A stretch of 64,000 bases of DNA from Rhabditophanes sp. KR3021. Lineage: Eukaryota > Nematoda > Chromadorea > Rhabditida > Alloionematidae. The stretch is taken from the NCBI GenBank assembly GCA_963281155.1, contig CAUJLY010000006.1, positions 8,370,001-8,434,000 of the forward strand, read 5' to 3'. Under the pieces are notes generated by a model that had not been told where the DNA came from, made no database searches, and was given only the letters and a program-made list of their open reading frames with translations. Position numbers and translations under genes: made by a program. Shown one piece after another: positions 12,901 through 27,900 of this stretch (position 1 is its first letter; each line of letters starts with the position of its first letter).

Positions 12901-15900
12901 ATTTTACCCGATTTTTCCTGAATTACAGCATAGTCTTAAAATGACTTCAGAATAAAAATGCATATTCAAATTCTGTGTATGCAATTTACTAGGACACGGA
13001 ATTTGAGGTTTAATATAAGGAAATATCATAGATACTTTTATAATTATATGGTATTGATATTTATATACTAATTGATTTGCCTATTTAGAAGTAGAGAAGC
13101 TTGATCTCGAAAGCGGGAAGTGGGTTCCATGCGCAAAAGTTAAAGACACTAAGGCCCATATAACTGGTCTCCAGAAAGGGCATTCTTACCAGTTCAGAGT
13201 AAAAGCTGTTAACAAAGAAGGAGCCTCAGATGCTTTGACAACAGAGAATAGTACCGTTGCCAAGAACCCATATACAAATCCAGGCAAACCTGGTGCTCCA
13301 GATATTACCGACTGGGATGTTGATCGAGTGAACCTGCAATGGACGCCACCAACTTCGGACGGCGGAGCTCCAATCACACAATACATCATCGAAAAGAAGA
13401 GCAAGCACTCGAGAGATTGGCAAGAATGTGGTAAAGTTACAGGAGCAGACACAGAAGCTGAAGTAACTGGCTTGAAAGAAGGAGAAGAATACATTTTTAG
13501 AATTATTCCTGTCAACAAAGCTGGTCCGGGAGAAGCCTCAGATCCAAGTAGAAAGATCCTCGCCAAGGCCAGGAACTTAAAACCACACATTGATAGGGAA
13601 TCTATGAAGACTATCACTATCAAAGTTGGTCAAAGTTGTCAGTTCGATGTGCCAGTTCGTGGAGAACCTGCTCCAACCTATGTCTGGAGTTTCAATGAAA
13701 AGCCAATTGATTTGAATAACAATAATCACATAAGAATAACAGATGAAGAATACAAAACCCAGTTTGCACTTAGGAATGCAACCAGAAAGCATGCTGGCCG
13801 TTACTTGCTAACTGCCACCAATTGCAATGGAACTGATTCTCATTACGCCGACGTAATTGTGTTGTCGAAACCAAGCAAGCCACTTGGGCCATTGGAAGTT
13901 AGTGAAGTTTTCGAGGACAGGTAAGTACTCATAATAATAGTATGTAAACAATCTAAATATAGATGCACACTGGAATGGAAAGAGCCGGAGGACTCAGGAG
14001 GTTGCCCAATAGACCACTATGAACTAGAAAAAATGGATTTGGCTTCCGGTCGGTGGGTTCCCTGTGGAAGAGCCGATGGAACCAAGGCTACAGTTCTCAA
14101 TTTGCAACCCGGGCATTCATACCAAATGCGTGTCCGAGCCATCAACAAGGAGGGGGAGTCAGAAGCTCTGACCTGCGACACTATCTTGGCCAAGAACCCT
14201 TACGAGGTTCCAGAAAAAGTCAATAAACCCGAGATTACTGATTGGGACAAAGATTTTGTTGCACTTAAATGGGACAAGCCAAATGACGGAGGCGCAGAAA
14301 TTGAGTCCTTCATTATCGAAAAGAAGGATTCAAATGGAAGATGGACTCAAGCTGCAGTTGTTGCCGGAGATCAATTCGATGCCAAGATTACAGATGTTGA
14401 ACCAGGAGAGAGTTACCAATTCCGCGTTTCCGCCAAGAATAAGGCAGGTGTTGGAGAGGCTTCCGATCCTTCTGAGACAGTTATCACTAAACCAAGAAAC
14501 TTGCCACCAAACATCCATCGCGAAGATTTGGAAGACTCTAATATCAAGGTTGGACAAGCCCTTAAGTTTGTTGTTCATATTGATGGAGAACCACCAGCTG
14601 ACGTCACTTGGACTTGCGATGGCAAGCCATTGAGTAATGTTCAAATTGACGATGTTGAGTACATTTCGAAATTCACAATGGCAAAGGCTACTCGGAAATT
14701 AAGTGGAAAATACACTATCACGGCTACAAATGTCAATGGAACTGATTCAGTTACAATCCAAGTTGATGTGAAAGGGAGACCAACCAAGCCAAGAGGCCCA
14801 ATCGAGGTTTCAGATGTCCATGAAGACGGACTTCACCTCGAGTGGAAAGAGCCAGAAGACTTAGGTGGCGAACCTATCGAGTACTATGAGATAGAACGAA
14901 TGGATACCAGAGACGGTATTTGGGTTCCTTGTGGAAAATCAGCCGAATGCGGAGCTGACATCGAAGGTCTTCAAAAGGGCAATCACTATCAATTCAAGAT
15001 CCGCGCCGTTACCAAAGAAGGTAAATCAGATCCTTTAGAAACAGAAGAATCGACTCTTGCTAAAAATCCATTCGACAAGCCAGAACGACCTGAAAACGTC
15101 CAAGTTACTGACTGGGATACTGACCACGTGGACTTGAAGTTCGAACCTCCAAAGTCAGATGGCGGTGCCCCAATTACAGAGTATAAAGTTGAGAAAAGAA
15201 CTAAATACGGAAGATGGGAGGATGCTATTGTTGTTCCAGGAGATGCAACCACCTGCACAGTTCCCAATCTTACTGAAGGAGAGGAGTATGAGTTCAGGAT
15301 TAGTGCCATCAACAAAGGAGGTATCTCAGACCCCTCCGACGCCACTAAACCTGTCATTTGTAAGGCTAGAAACCTACCACCTAAAATTGATAGAAACAAT
15401 CTGAAACCTATCAAAATTAGAGTCGGCCAAATGGTTACATTTGATGTAAATGTTGAAGGAGAACCAGTCCCAACCATAGTATGGAACACTCCAACCGGGG
15501 GCGAGATCCGAAATGGTGGTCGAGTTAAATTGGATAATCAAGACTGCAGGACCAAATTGCAACTGAAATCCTGTGAAAGGGAAAACAGTGGAACTTACAC
15601 AATCACTGCTACCAATGCAAATGGCGAAGACAGTGCAACAGTTGAAGTTCTAGTAGTTGACAAACCAACTCCGCCAGAAGGACCTATTTTCGTTAGTGAC
15701 ATCTTCGGAGACAACGTAACATTAGATTGGAAAAAACCTTTAGATGATGGTGGTGAACCAGTTGAAAACTACATAATTGAGAAATTAGATTCTGCTACAG
15801 GAACGTGGTTGCCAGCTGCAAAAGTCGACGCAAATACGACTAATGCAAAGGTTGAAGGTTTGATTGCTGGGCATGAGTGTAAGTTAATCAAATACTAGTT

Positions 15901-18900
15901 ATACATACCCGTTTTAGATAAATTCCGCATAAAAGCTTCAAATGCTGAAGGTGAGTCGGAGCCATTGGAGACCTTAGAGAAAGTTCTGGCCAAGAATCCT
16001 TATGACAAGGCTGGAAAACCAGGCACACCTGAAGTAACTGATTGGGACAAGGATTTCGCCGACCTTCTTTGGACAAAGCCCGAAAACGACGGAGGCGCAG
16101 AAATTACGGAGTATATCGTAGAGATGAAGGAGAAATACTCCCCACTTTGGTCTGAGGCTATGACTGTTCCGGCCGACCAAACTACAGCCAAAGTTAACAA
16201 TTTGAAAGAAGGAGTCGAGTACGAATTTAGAATTGTACCTGTCAACAAAGCTGGCAAAGGATCTCCCTCAGACCCATCTAAATCTATGATTGCTAAGGCT
16301 AGAAATGTTGCTCCTAAGATCGATAGAACAGGGGTCGAAGAGATCAGAGTCAAAGCTGGGCAAGCTTTCGATTTGGATATTCCTGTTTGTGGAGAACCTA
16401 CTCCCGTAATCACTCTTGAATATGACGGGGCTGTACTCGAAAATGACGATCGTATTAGACTTCAGAACACTGAAGGAAAATCCAAGTTCATTGTCAAGAG
16501 GGCTTTGAGGTCTGACACCGGAGTTTACACCCTGAAAGCCGTTAATTGCAACGGCTCAGATACTGTTGAAATAAAGGTAACTGTTGTCGACAGACCTGGT
16601 GAACCTCGTGGACCACTGGATATTGCTGATATCACTGAAAAGGGGTGTGATCTTAGTTGGCGTGAGCCTGAGGATAATGGCGGAGCCGAGATTTCTCACT
16701 ACGTCATTGAAAAACAAGATACCAGTACAGGAAGATGGAGCAATTGCGGCGAAGCGACTGGAACAAACTTTTGTGTGGACGATTTGATCAAGGGGCATGA
16801 ATATTCATTCCGTATCAAGGCCGTCAACAAGTTTGGAGAATCAGATGCTTTGGAGTCATCCGACTCAATTGGTAATTTATCATAAAACTTTTTAACAGAT
16901 CACACTAGATGAATATTTAGAGATTTTAAGAAAGACACTATATTGTTTGACTTATTTATGTTAACTCTCTTTTAGTTGCCAAGAACCCCTTCGACAAAGC
17001 CGATCGACCAGGAACCCCAATTATCACTGATTGGGACAAAGACTTTGCAGAAATTGAATGGTCACCCCCAAGTGACAACGGTGGAGCCAAGATTGAGCAA
17101 TACCAAATCGAAAAGAGAACTTGTGGCGGGGAATGGGAAGATGCTGGAACTGTTGATGGAGACATCACCAAAGCTAAGATTGAAGACTTAACTCCAGGAA
17201 AGACTTATAGTTTCCGTGTCAAGGCAATTAATAAGGCTGGAGATTCTCTTCCTTCTGATCCATCCAGAGATTTGCTAGCTAAATCTAGAAGATTGCCGCC
17301 AAAGATTGACAGAGCCAATCTCATCGAATTGAGAATCAAAAAAGGTCAAACCATTGACTTTGATATTAATGTCGAAGGAGAACCAAATCCTAAGATTGAA
17401 TGGTTCAATGGAACTGTAAAATTGACATCTCTCCAAAGAACCAAAATTGATGACAGTCAAAACAATAAAACTAAATTGAAAATTGTTCAAGCTGAAAGGT
17501 CCGACTCATTTGTCTACAAGATTGTTGCTGTCAATGAATTCGGAAGGGATGAAGCTGAGGTCAATGTGACTGTTTTGGATGTTCCTCTTCCACCCAAAGG
17601 GCCAATGGTCGTCAGTGATGTTACAAAAGAATCGGCAGTTGTATCATGGAGAGAACCCGAAGATTGCGGGGGAAGTCCCGTTCACTATATCGTTGAAAAG
17701 CAAGAAGAAGGCGGAAGATGGGTTGAAGTTGGAGAAACTTCAGATACTACGATAAAAGTGCCTAAATTGGTTGAAGGCAAGTCTTACAACATGCGCGTTA
17801 AAGCTATCAACAAACAAGGAGAGTCCAAGTATTTGAACAGCTCGGAGCCATTTGTTGCCAAGAATCCATTTGACAAACCAGGAAAACCACAAGACGTTGA
17901 CATTACCGATTGGGATAAAGACAATATGACAGTCGAATGGAAGCCCCCGGTAAATACCGGTGGTGCACCAATTGAAAACTACATCGTAGAAATGAAGGAC
18001 AGTTTAGGGCAATGGACTGAATGTGCAACTGTGAAGGGAGACGAAACTAAAGTTGTCGTAGATGGTCTAACACCCGGAGAGAATTATGCCTTCCGTGTTA
18101 AGGCCGTGAACAAAGGCGGTGTTGGAGAACCATCAGATTCATCCAGAGACCAAATTGCTAAACCACGTAAATTGGCTCCGAAGATTGACTTGTCTGGCCT
18201 CTACGACCAGAGAATCAGAGCTGGAAAGCCAGTTTCCATGACAGTTAATTTCGAAGGTGAACCCGAACCAACAGCAACATGGCTCATCAATGGAAAAGAA
18301 GTTTGCGAGAGAGTTGTTGTTGAGAATAAAAATCACACTTCCAAAATTAACATCTTCTCCTCCATTCGTAGTGATAGCGGTAAATTTGAAATCAAGGTTG
18401 TAAATGAATATGGTGAGCAAAGTGCTTCATGCAATATTACAATTTTGGATGTACCTGCTCCCCCCGAGGGACCACTGCAAATTTCCAATATCAACAAAGA
18501 AGGTATGTTGATTTTTTTCGATTTAAACTCTATATTCTTTTATTTATTACTACCTATTATTTTTATTAATTTCTAGGATGTTCATTGAACTGGCTTCCAC
18601 CTCTGGATAATGGAGGTTCCGAAATTGTTGGATACGTTGTTGAGAAAATGGACACAACTAGGGGAACTTGGCAAGAAGTTGGTCAATTTGGTGATTGCAA
18701 TGCCAAGATTAAGGGTCTGATTAATGGAAAGAATTATCAACTCAGAGTCCGTGCAGTCAATTTAGAAGGCGAATCAAAACCTCTGGGAGGAGATAACGAA
18801 TTCACAGCTAAAGATCAATTCGAGAAGCCTGGCCAACCTGGAGCACCAAAGGTTACTGACTTTGACCGAGACCGCATTGATATAGCTTGGGAAAAGCCAG

Positions 18901-21900
18901 AGACAGATGGCGGAAACCCAATCAAAGAGTATATTGTGGAAAGAAGAGAAAAGGGATCTTCTCTTTGGGTTGAAGCCGGTAAAACTAAAGGAGATGAAAC
19001 TCAGTTTAGTTCTACTAATTTGAGACCTGGTATCGAGTATGAATTCCGCGTCGTTGCTCTTAATGATGCCGGATACTCAGATCCTTCCGATCCTTCATTA
19101 GCTCAAATTACCAAAGCTAGATTCGTAAAACCACGTATCTTGACTCAAATCAGAAAGTTCAAAATCAAAGCTGGATATTCTTTAAATATGAACGTCGAGT
19201 TCATCGGAAGCCCAGATCCAAGCGTGGACTGGAAGTTAAATGAAACGGAAGCTGTACCAAGTGACTTGTTAGTTGATTCAAAATTAGGAGAGACTTCTAT
19301 TTTCTATCCATGCTGCAAACGCGCCGATTCTGGAAATTATACTCTCAAAATTGCCAACGAACTCGGAAAAGATGAGGGAGTATTTGAATTGATTGTTCAA
19401 GATAAGCCTTCACCGCCAACTGGGCCAATCGTGATCGAAGACGTTGGGAAGACAGGTTGCGTAATTAGCTTTAAGCCCCCAGTTGATGATGGCGGTTCAG
19501 ATATCACAAATTATATTGTCGAAAGAAGAGACATCAAAAACCAATCTTGGGTCCCTGTTAATCGATTTTGTACTGGAACTACTTGTACCATCTCCAAATT
19601 TCATGTAAGTTTACTTTTATCGTTAAATAGTCTCGTTCGCGCTGAATGTGTTTATTCAAATCATCGAAAACAAGACACATAATAGTCGAAAAAATTATTT
19701 TAAATAAGAAGCTAAAAAATAGGAATACTTAATTTAAGCTAAAAAATAAGAATACTTAATTTAAGCTAAAAGTACGACCCTCTTTGGTATTGAGTAAAAA
19801 GTACGCCCTTTTTTGTATTGGTGAAAAGTACAATCCTTTAGCTTATTCAATTGCTCAAAATTCATTTGTTTGTATTCATTTATCAATATTATTATCGTTA
19901 AATTGATAAAGAAATAATGTTTTTAATTATTTATTTTCTTACTAAATCCGATGAAGAATTTAACTATATCATCCAAATAAATAGTACGTCTAATACCTTA
20001 ATCTTTAAAAGGCAAAATAAGTTGATACTTTGTAATATCATGAAACTTCAAAAACATAGGATATAATAAGCAGGAAAGATAATTGAAAGCTAAATATGTT
20101 TTAAACAGATATTCCTAAACAAACAACATAATTATTAATTTTAGCATAATCTCCACGAAGGACATGAATACGAAATACGTGTAATGGCTGAAAATGCTCT
20201 AGGAGTTAGTTTACCGTTAGTTAGTGAGAAACCAATCAAAATATCAGACCCATACAGCGTTCCAGATGCAACCGGAAAACCAAGCATCATTGACTGTGAC
20301 AACGACCACATTGAAATTGCTTGGTCACCTCCCTCAGATGATGGAAATTCACCAATTACTCACTATGACGTCGAAAGAAAGGATCAAAAGTCCGGAAGAT
20401 GGATCAAAGTTAATACTTCTCCTGTACACGAAAACAAATTTGTTGACACAAATGTTCAAAAAGACCACATCTACGAATATAGAATTGTTTGCAGCAATAA
20501 AGTAGGTCCTTCAAAACCTTCGCCACCTTCTGACATTGCTCATGCCAAACCAATGAAACAACCACCCCAATTTGAATTAGACATTGACGGAAAAGAAATC
20601 AGAATCCACGCTGGAACTCCAATTGACTTTAGCGTTCCATATATTGGTGCACCTTCTCCAACTGTCTCATGGACACGCGAAGGAGCTTCCGTTTCCAATG
20701 TTGAATCAACTGGCTTCAAAACGACTTTCTTCAAACAAAGATCCGCTAGATCAGATACAGGTGTTTATCAAATCAAATTGGAAAATGAATTCGGAGCTGC
20801 AGTTGCTAAAGTATTGCTTTCAGTTGTTGACAAACCTGGGCCTCCACAGCCACCAATTGAATTCCCAACCATCACTCGTCGTTCAATTCATCTAGCCTGG
20901 AAAGAACCTAAAGACACGGGGGGCACTCCAATTATAGGATACAACATTGAGTTCCAAGAAATTGGATCTTCTTACTGGAATAAAGTGACTGAGATGTCTT
21001 TGTTGACGAATTACAACGTTCGTGGATTAGAAGCAGAATGTAGATATAGATTCAAGATTTATTCCATCAATGTAGTGGGACGAAGTGAACCTTATGTTAC
21101 GGATTTAGTGGCTGCTAAGGATCCATTTGATGTGCCTTCTCCACCTTCAACACCCGAAGTTACAGATTACAATAAAAATTCAGTTAGTCTGTCTTGGCAA
21201 CCACCACATAATGACGGAGGCTCTCAGATTTTGGGATACGTTGTGGAAAAATTGGATGCTAAAGGCGATTGGGTTCCATGTAGAAATGCTTTCATCTCCG
21301 GAACAAAAGCAACTATCGGAGGATTATACGAGGGAAGTGCCAACTCTTTCAGAGTTCGTGCTTTAAATGCAGCTGGACAATCAGATCCATCTAGTGCTTC
21401 CGCTCCTGTAGTTTGCGAAGACAAATGCGGGGCTCCATCTGCTCCTGAACAAGCTCGTATCCTTAAAACTACCAGTGACTCCGCGACAATTTCTTGGTTG
21501 AAGCCATCCAATGATAATGGAGCACCCATCGAAGGTTACATCCTCCAAAAGAGGAAGGTCGGGGAGGAAGATTGGGAGAGATGCAATGAGAAACTTATTA
21601 AAGGAACAACTTACGATGCTCAAGGATTACAAACAAATGAAGCTTATGAATTTTCAATTGTTGCCGTCAACAAAGCAGGATCCTCAAAACCGGCAACTAC
21701 CGAAAGTGTTACAATTCAATCTGCACCTGGTAGACCATACTTTGACTTGTCAGGACTTAAAGACATTGTTGTCAGAGCTGGAGAAACAATTACCTTCTCA
21801 ATTCCATTATTTAATGCCAATCCAAAGCCTACTTGCGATGTTCTCAACAACAGCATTATGATCATGGAAGATGAAAGAACCACCATTGTTGTTGAAGATG

Positions 21901-24900
21901 ACCAAATCATTTTCACAACAATTGACTCAAAGATCAAGGATACTGGGCATTACAAATGCATCATCAGCAATAGATTTGGAAAAGATTTTGCCAAACTGAA
22001 TGTTAAGGTATTGGATGCTCCTGGGGCACCAACTGGCCCGATAAAGATCTTCGGATGTTTGCGGAGACGCAATGACTCTTACTTGGCTTAAACCTAAGGA
22101 AGATGGCGGTGCGGGTGTGACAAATTATATCGTTGAAAAACAAGATCCTTCAACCGGAGAATGGGTCAAGATCGGAAACCCACTCGGAACTACATTCAGA
22201 GCTAGAAACCTCGACAATGGGGTTGCTTACAAATTTAGAGTCAGAGCAGAAAATCAATATGGAATCTCTGAACCTCTCGAAGGCTCAGACGCCTTTTTGG
22301 CAAAGAACCCATATGATGTACCAGATGCTCCAGGAATTCCTGAAAAGATCACTTCAACATGCGAAAGTATTACTTTACGTTGGGAAACACCTTCTTATGA
22401 TGGCGGTGCTCCAATTATTGGCTACATCTTGGAAAAGAGAGATGCAGGATCTAATACATGGACGCGAGTTACTTTCTCGAATATCATGGATACTAGATAC
22501 AAGATCACTGGTCTTACTGCTAACAAATCATATGAGTTTAGAGTAAGTGCTTAATAAATAATCTCCCTTACCATCCATTATTACTATACACTTTATTAAA
22601 ACCTACTAATTTTCAGGTATGTGCTGTTAATGCTGCTGGGTCTGGAGCTTATTCTTCTTCATCTGAACCAATTTCGGCATCTCTGGCTGCTTGCAAGCCA
22701 AGATCCACATTAGGATTGCTAGGCCACGATATCACTGTCATGGCCGGCGAAGAAGCAAAGATCCTTGTGCCATTTGCTGCCAGTCCCAACCCACAAATCA
22801 CATGGTCTAAGGGATCCAACCGATTGACAGAGGTTGATACCGAGTATTCCATTGAATCCACAGACTACCTAACTGTGCTCAAGTACAAAAAGGTCAAACG
22901 TACTGATGAAGGAAATTATTACATTAGACTCGAAAATAGCATGGGATCAGAAGATGTTGAAGTGAGATTAAAGGTTGTTGACAAACCAACTGCACCGGAA
23001 GGCCCACTCGAAGTTGAAGATTTGTCTCCAGAAACCTGCACTCTAAACTGGAAAGTTCCTAAGGACAATGGCGGTTCTCCCATAACAAACTACATCATAG
23101 AAAAGTGTTTAATTACCAAATCAGGCCAAGAATTATGGTCCAGAGTATCTAGTTTCACCAGAAATACCACGATCACTGTCACTGGTTTGGAAAATAATGC
23201 TAGATATAGTTTCAGGGTATTTTCAGAAACACAGTATGGAATTTCACCCCCATTGCATCTGGCCTCGCCTGTAACGGCTAAATATCAATTCACCGTTCCA
23301 TCACAACCTGACCCCCCAAGGTGTGTCGACTATGACACGACCTGGGCTTCAATTGAGTGGTCGCCTCCAGACAATAATGGAGGAGCAAAGATCCTTGGCT
23401 ACAATCTTGAGTACCGTGAAATGAGTTCATACAAATGGATTTCTGCAAAATCAGGTCTTATTGAGGGAACTTCATACAAATGCACCAATTTACGTGATTG
23501 CGGAGAGTATGAAGTGAGAGTCTCATGCAAAAACTCAGCTGGGTGGTCAAAGGTTTCCCTACCTTCAAACAGGTTCAAACTACAGCAGAAGAATCGCGTT
23601 CCAGATGCTCCGATTCAATTACACGCAGATAGTATCGGAAGCAGTTGGGTAACTCTGAACTGGATTGCACCAATTGACACAGGTGGCTCCAAGTTGACTC
23701 ACTACTCTATTGAAAAAAGATGTGTTGGGCAGAATGTTTGGAGTCCATGCAATGACTATGATGTTGTTGCTACCGAATATACTGTCGATAAATTGATTGA
23801 ATTCTTGAAGTACAGCTTTAGAGTCTATGCTCATAACAAGAATGGAAAGTCTCTACCCTCATTGCCATCCGAACCAATAATTATCCAAGAAATGGCCGGG
23901 ATCAAACCTGAAATCGTTGTCAAACCGGCTGATACTGCTGCTCCCTACAACAAGCCTGTTGTACTAACATGCGAAGGAATCGGCCGTCCAATGCCAACAG
24001 CAAGATGGCTCAAGAATGGACGTGAGATTCCAGACGGAGCCAGGTACAGAATGGAAGCCAGCGATGGTGTCTACAAAATGATCATCAAAGAAGCTTGGGA
24101 TCTAGATTTAGGAGAATATACTTGTGTACTTAGCAATCTCTTCGGATCTGCCTCAGCCTCGTGCTACCTCACAATTCAAGCACCGCCAGTCATTGAAACT
24201 GATGTCCGCAATGCTATTTACCCGTCTGGTGATATGGTCAGAATTAAGATTTATTTCTCCGGATCTGCTCCATTTACTCACACTTTGACCTTGAATAAGG
24301 AAGTTGTTGATCCAGCCAGTACTACCATTAGAATGGTTGACTTTGATGACCACGTTCTTTTGACAATTCCAGATTTGACTAATGCTGAAGCTGGAAGATA
24401 TGAATATACTATTTCAAATGCATCAGGCGAAGCCACGACCGGATTTTGGATTAACGTCACAGGACTTCCATCTGCTCCGCAAGGACCTATGATTATCACG
24501 AACATTCATGAACATGGGTGTATGCTTCAGTACAAGGTTCCTGAATCAGACGGAGGATCAAGAATTTTAGGGTATGCCATTGAAAAGAAAGACGTCCTGA
24601 AAGAGGAATGGATTTCAGTAGCTTCGCAAGTGAAAGATTTGTACTATATTGTGTCATCTTTGTTCCCTGGTCATACTTATGACATCAGAATTATGGCTGT
24701 TAATGAGAATGGGCAAGGAGCTCCTTTGCTTTCGACTGAACCAGTTTTAGCAACTTTGCCATTTGTTGCTCCAAGTGCACCTGAGCTCGTCGAGGTTTCA
24801 TCAATCGGTCACGATTTTGTCACCCTCAGATGGAATCTACCCCTTAAAGATGGGGGTGGCAAGATTCGCGGATACATTGTTGAAAAGAAAGAATCTAACT

Positions 24901-27900
24901 CTGAGTGTTGGGTTAAATGCAATCAGAATCCACTACTTGCCTATAACATGGAAGTTGGATCTTTAATAGAGGGCAGACAGTATGACTTTAGGGTAACTGC
25001 TGTCAATGACGCCGGAGAATCACCTCCAGGAATTATAACCAACTATACATTTGTCCCGGCCATTGAAGGAGGATCACCAATCATTGTTAGTCAATTATGT
25101 GATGCATATGCCTCACAAGGCCAAACCGCGACCTTTGAATGTGAGATTAGTTCCAACCCAACTGCCACTATCAAATGGTTTAAGGGTTCAAAAGAGGTTG
25201 CTGATACATCTAAATTCACTATCCTTAACAATGGAAACATCCAAACATTGATTGTTAACAATGCTAGTGTTGAAGATGTTACTGAATATTCTTGCAGAAT
25301 TACAAACACTTATGGTTTCAAATCCACCAGAGCTTCATTGCTCCTTAAATCAAAACCAAGAGTATTCGTACCAGCAAAGTACATTTCAGGCCTTGAAGTA
25401 GTTAAAGACTCCGAAGTCGAAATTGAAGTGCCTTATAAATCAAATCCGGCTGCTGAAGCAACTTGGTTCAAAGATGAAGTCAAAATAGATAGTGGTTCCA
25501 CTTATTCCATGAGAATGGATGAAAAATGTGTTTATTTGAAAATAAACAAAACGAAGCGTGATGACTTTGGTGAATACAAGTTGCTACTACAGAATGAATG
25601 TGGCTGTGCTGAAGGTTTCATCAAACTCACAGTTACTGATGTTCCGGAAATGCCCAGATTCCCAGTTATTGAAAATATACTTGACGAGGGTAAGTCTTCA
25701 AAGTGAAGCCTTGTAATCAATCACCTTTCATTATAGCTCTAATTCTTTCATGGAAACCACCCCGTTTGGATGGAGGATCAACAGTCTTGAAGTATATTGT
25801 TGAAAAGAAAGAAAATGGAGGTCCGTGGATTGAGGCTGCCAAGTCTAGATACTGTTGTGTTACTATCGAACATCTCAAAGCTGGCTCCAAAGTCGAATTT
25901 AGAATTTTAGCTGAAAACAAGTACGGAAAGAGTGAACCTTGCGAAGCAACTTCATCTGTTGAAATTCCGCAATCAAAGAAAAGAAATAAGGGAAGTTATG
26001 AGGTAGATGATTCTGGCAGAATTATTCGCGGAAAAGGCCCTGTGTCAGACAACTATGACGCTTTCGTGATTGATGTTTGGAAGCAATATTATCCTCAACC
26101 AGTTGATATTAAACATGAGTCTGTGTATGAGAAGTATGACATCTTGGAAGAAATCGGAGTTGGTGCTTTCGGAGTAGTTCACAGATGTGTTGAAAAGGCC
26201 ACTGGAAATACTTTTGCAGCCAAATTCGTTAATACAATCTCACCAAATGAAAAGGAAACTGTTAGAAAGGAAATTAACACAATGTCGGAATTAAGACATC
26301 CATCCCTTATCAATTTACATGATGCCTACGAAGATGAAACTCAAATGGTCATGATTTATGAATTTATGTCTGGGGGAGAATTATTCGAAAAGGTTTCTGA
26401 CGACAAGAACAAAATGTCCGAAGATGAAGCTAAGGATTACATGAAACAAATTTGTGTTGGGTTAAAACATATGCATGAACAGAATTACGTTCACTTGGAT
26501 TTGAAACCCGAGAATATTATGTTTACAACTAGGAAGAGTTCAAGTTTGAAATTAATTGACTTTGGATTAGCTGCCAAATTGGATCCGAGAAATCCAGCTA
26601 AAGTTACTACTGGGACAGCTGAATTTGCTGCTCCTGAAATAGCTTCTGGAAATCCTGTGGGTTACTTCACTGATATGTGGTCTGTAGGAGTATTATCTTA
26701 CATTTTACTTAGTGGATTATCTCCATTCGGAGGTGAAAGTGACGAAGAGACCTTGAAAAATGTCAAGAACTGCGATTGGAGCATTGACGATGCTGCATTC
26801 GAAGGAATTTCAGAAAACGCAAAGGATTTCATCAAGAAATTACTTGTATTAGAGTCTGGTTCCAGAATGGGAATTCACGATGCTTTAGATCATCCATGGT
26901 TTGAACCATCGGCTGAAGGAGATCTTTCTAAACAAATTCCAAGCTCTCAATATTACGGAGTCAGAGATAAAGTTCGGGAAAGATACGACGCCTGGGCGGA
27001 TCCTAACCCACCACTTGGCCGTGTCGCCAACTTCAGTTCTCTTAAGAAACATCGCCCCGAAGAATATAACATCCACGATGCTTGGTTTGAAAGAAGCGAT
27101 GCTCAACCCAGATTCATCATCAAGCCATTCTCAACTTCGTGTAATGAAGGTGAAAGTGTTACCTTCTTCTGTAAGGTTATCGCTGATTCTGCCCCAATTG
27201 TTACTTGGCACAGGGATTCTGACGAATTACGACAATCTGCCAAGTACATGAAAAAGTACAATGGAAATGACTATGCTCTTACCATAAACAGAGTTAAACT
27301 TGAAGATAAAGGTGCTATAGTTGTTAGAGCTTATAATTCATATGGCTCAAAAGAAGAAACTTGCCATCTTACAGTCATCAAAAACTCAAAGGAGTATGTT
27401 ATGGAACCTCTTGAACCTAGAAAGAAAGCAGCTCCACTCCCCGAAGTACCTGCCTACAAAGAAGCCGTCCATGCTCCACTATTTACTTTCCGTCTTCGGC
27501 CACGTCTCATCCAAAAACACCACCAATGTAAACTTATCTGTTCAGTCCAAGGAAATCCCCACCCTAAGATTGAATGGTTTAAAGATGGTGTACCTGTTGA
27601 TCACGACCGTGTTCAAATAAACTTTAAATCTGGAGTTTGTTCACTGGAAATATTTAACTCTAAAAAAGAGGATGAAGGAAATTATGTTTGCAGAGCAACA
27701 TCTGACCTAGGAAAAGACGAAACCGAATGTTTGATTTCAGTTCAAGAGAGAGGCGAAAGAATGTCTAGTGTGACAAGTATTATGAATGGAAGAAAATCAT
27801 TTAATTCATTGCAAGTTAGCACAGATATTGAACGTTCCCATAGCGCATCAGACATGAGAGCATCAAATAAATACTTTAGCAGTACCATTTCGTCCTCCAC

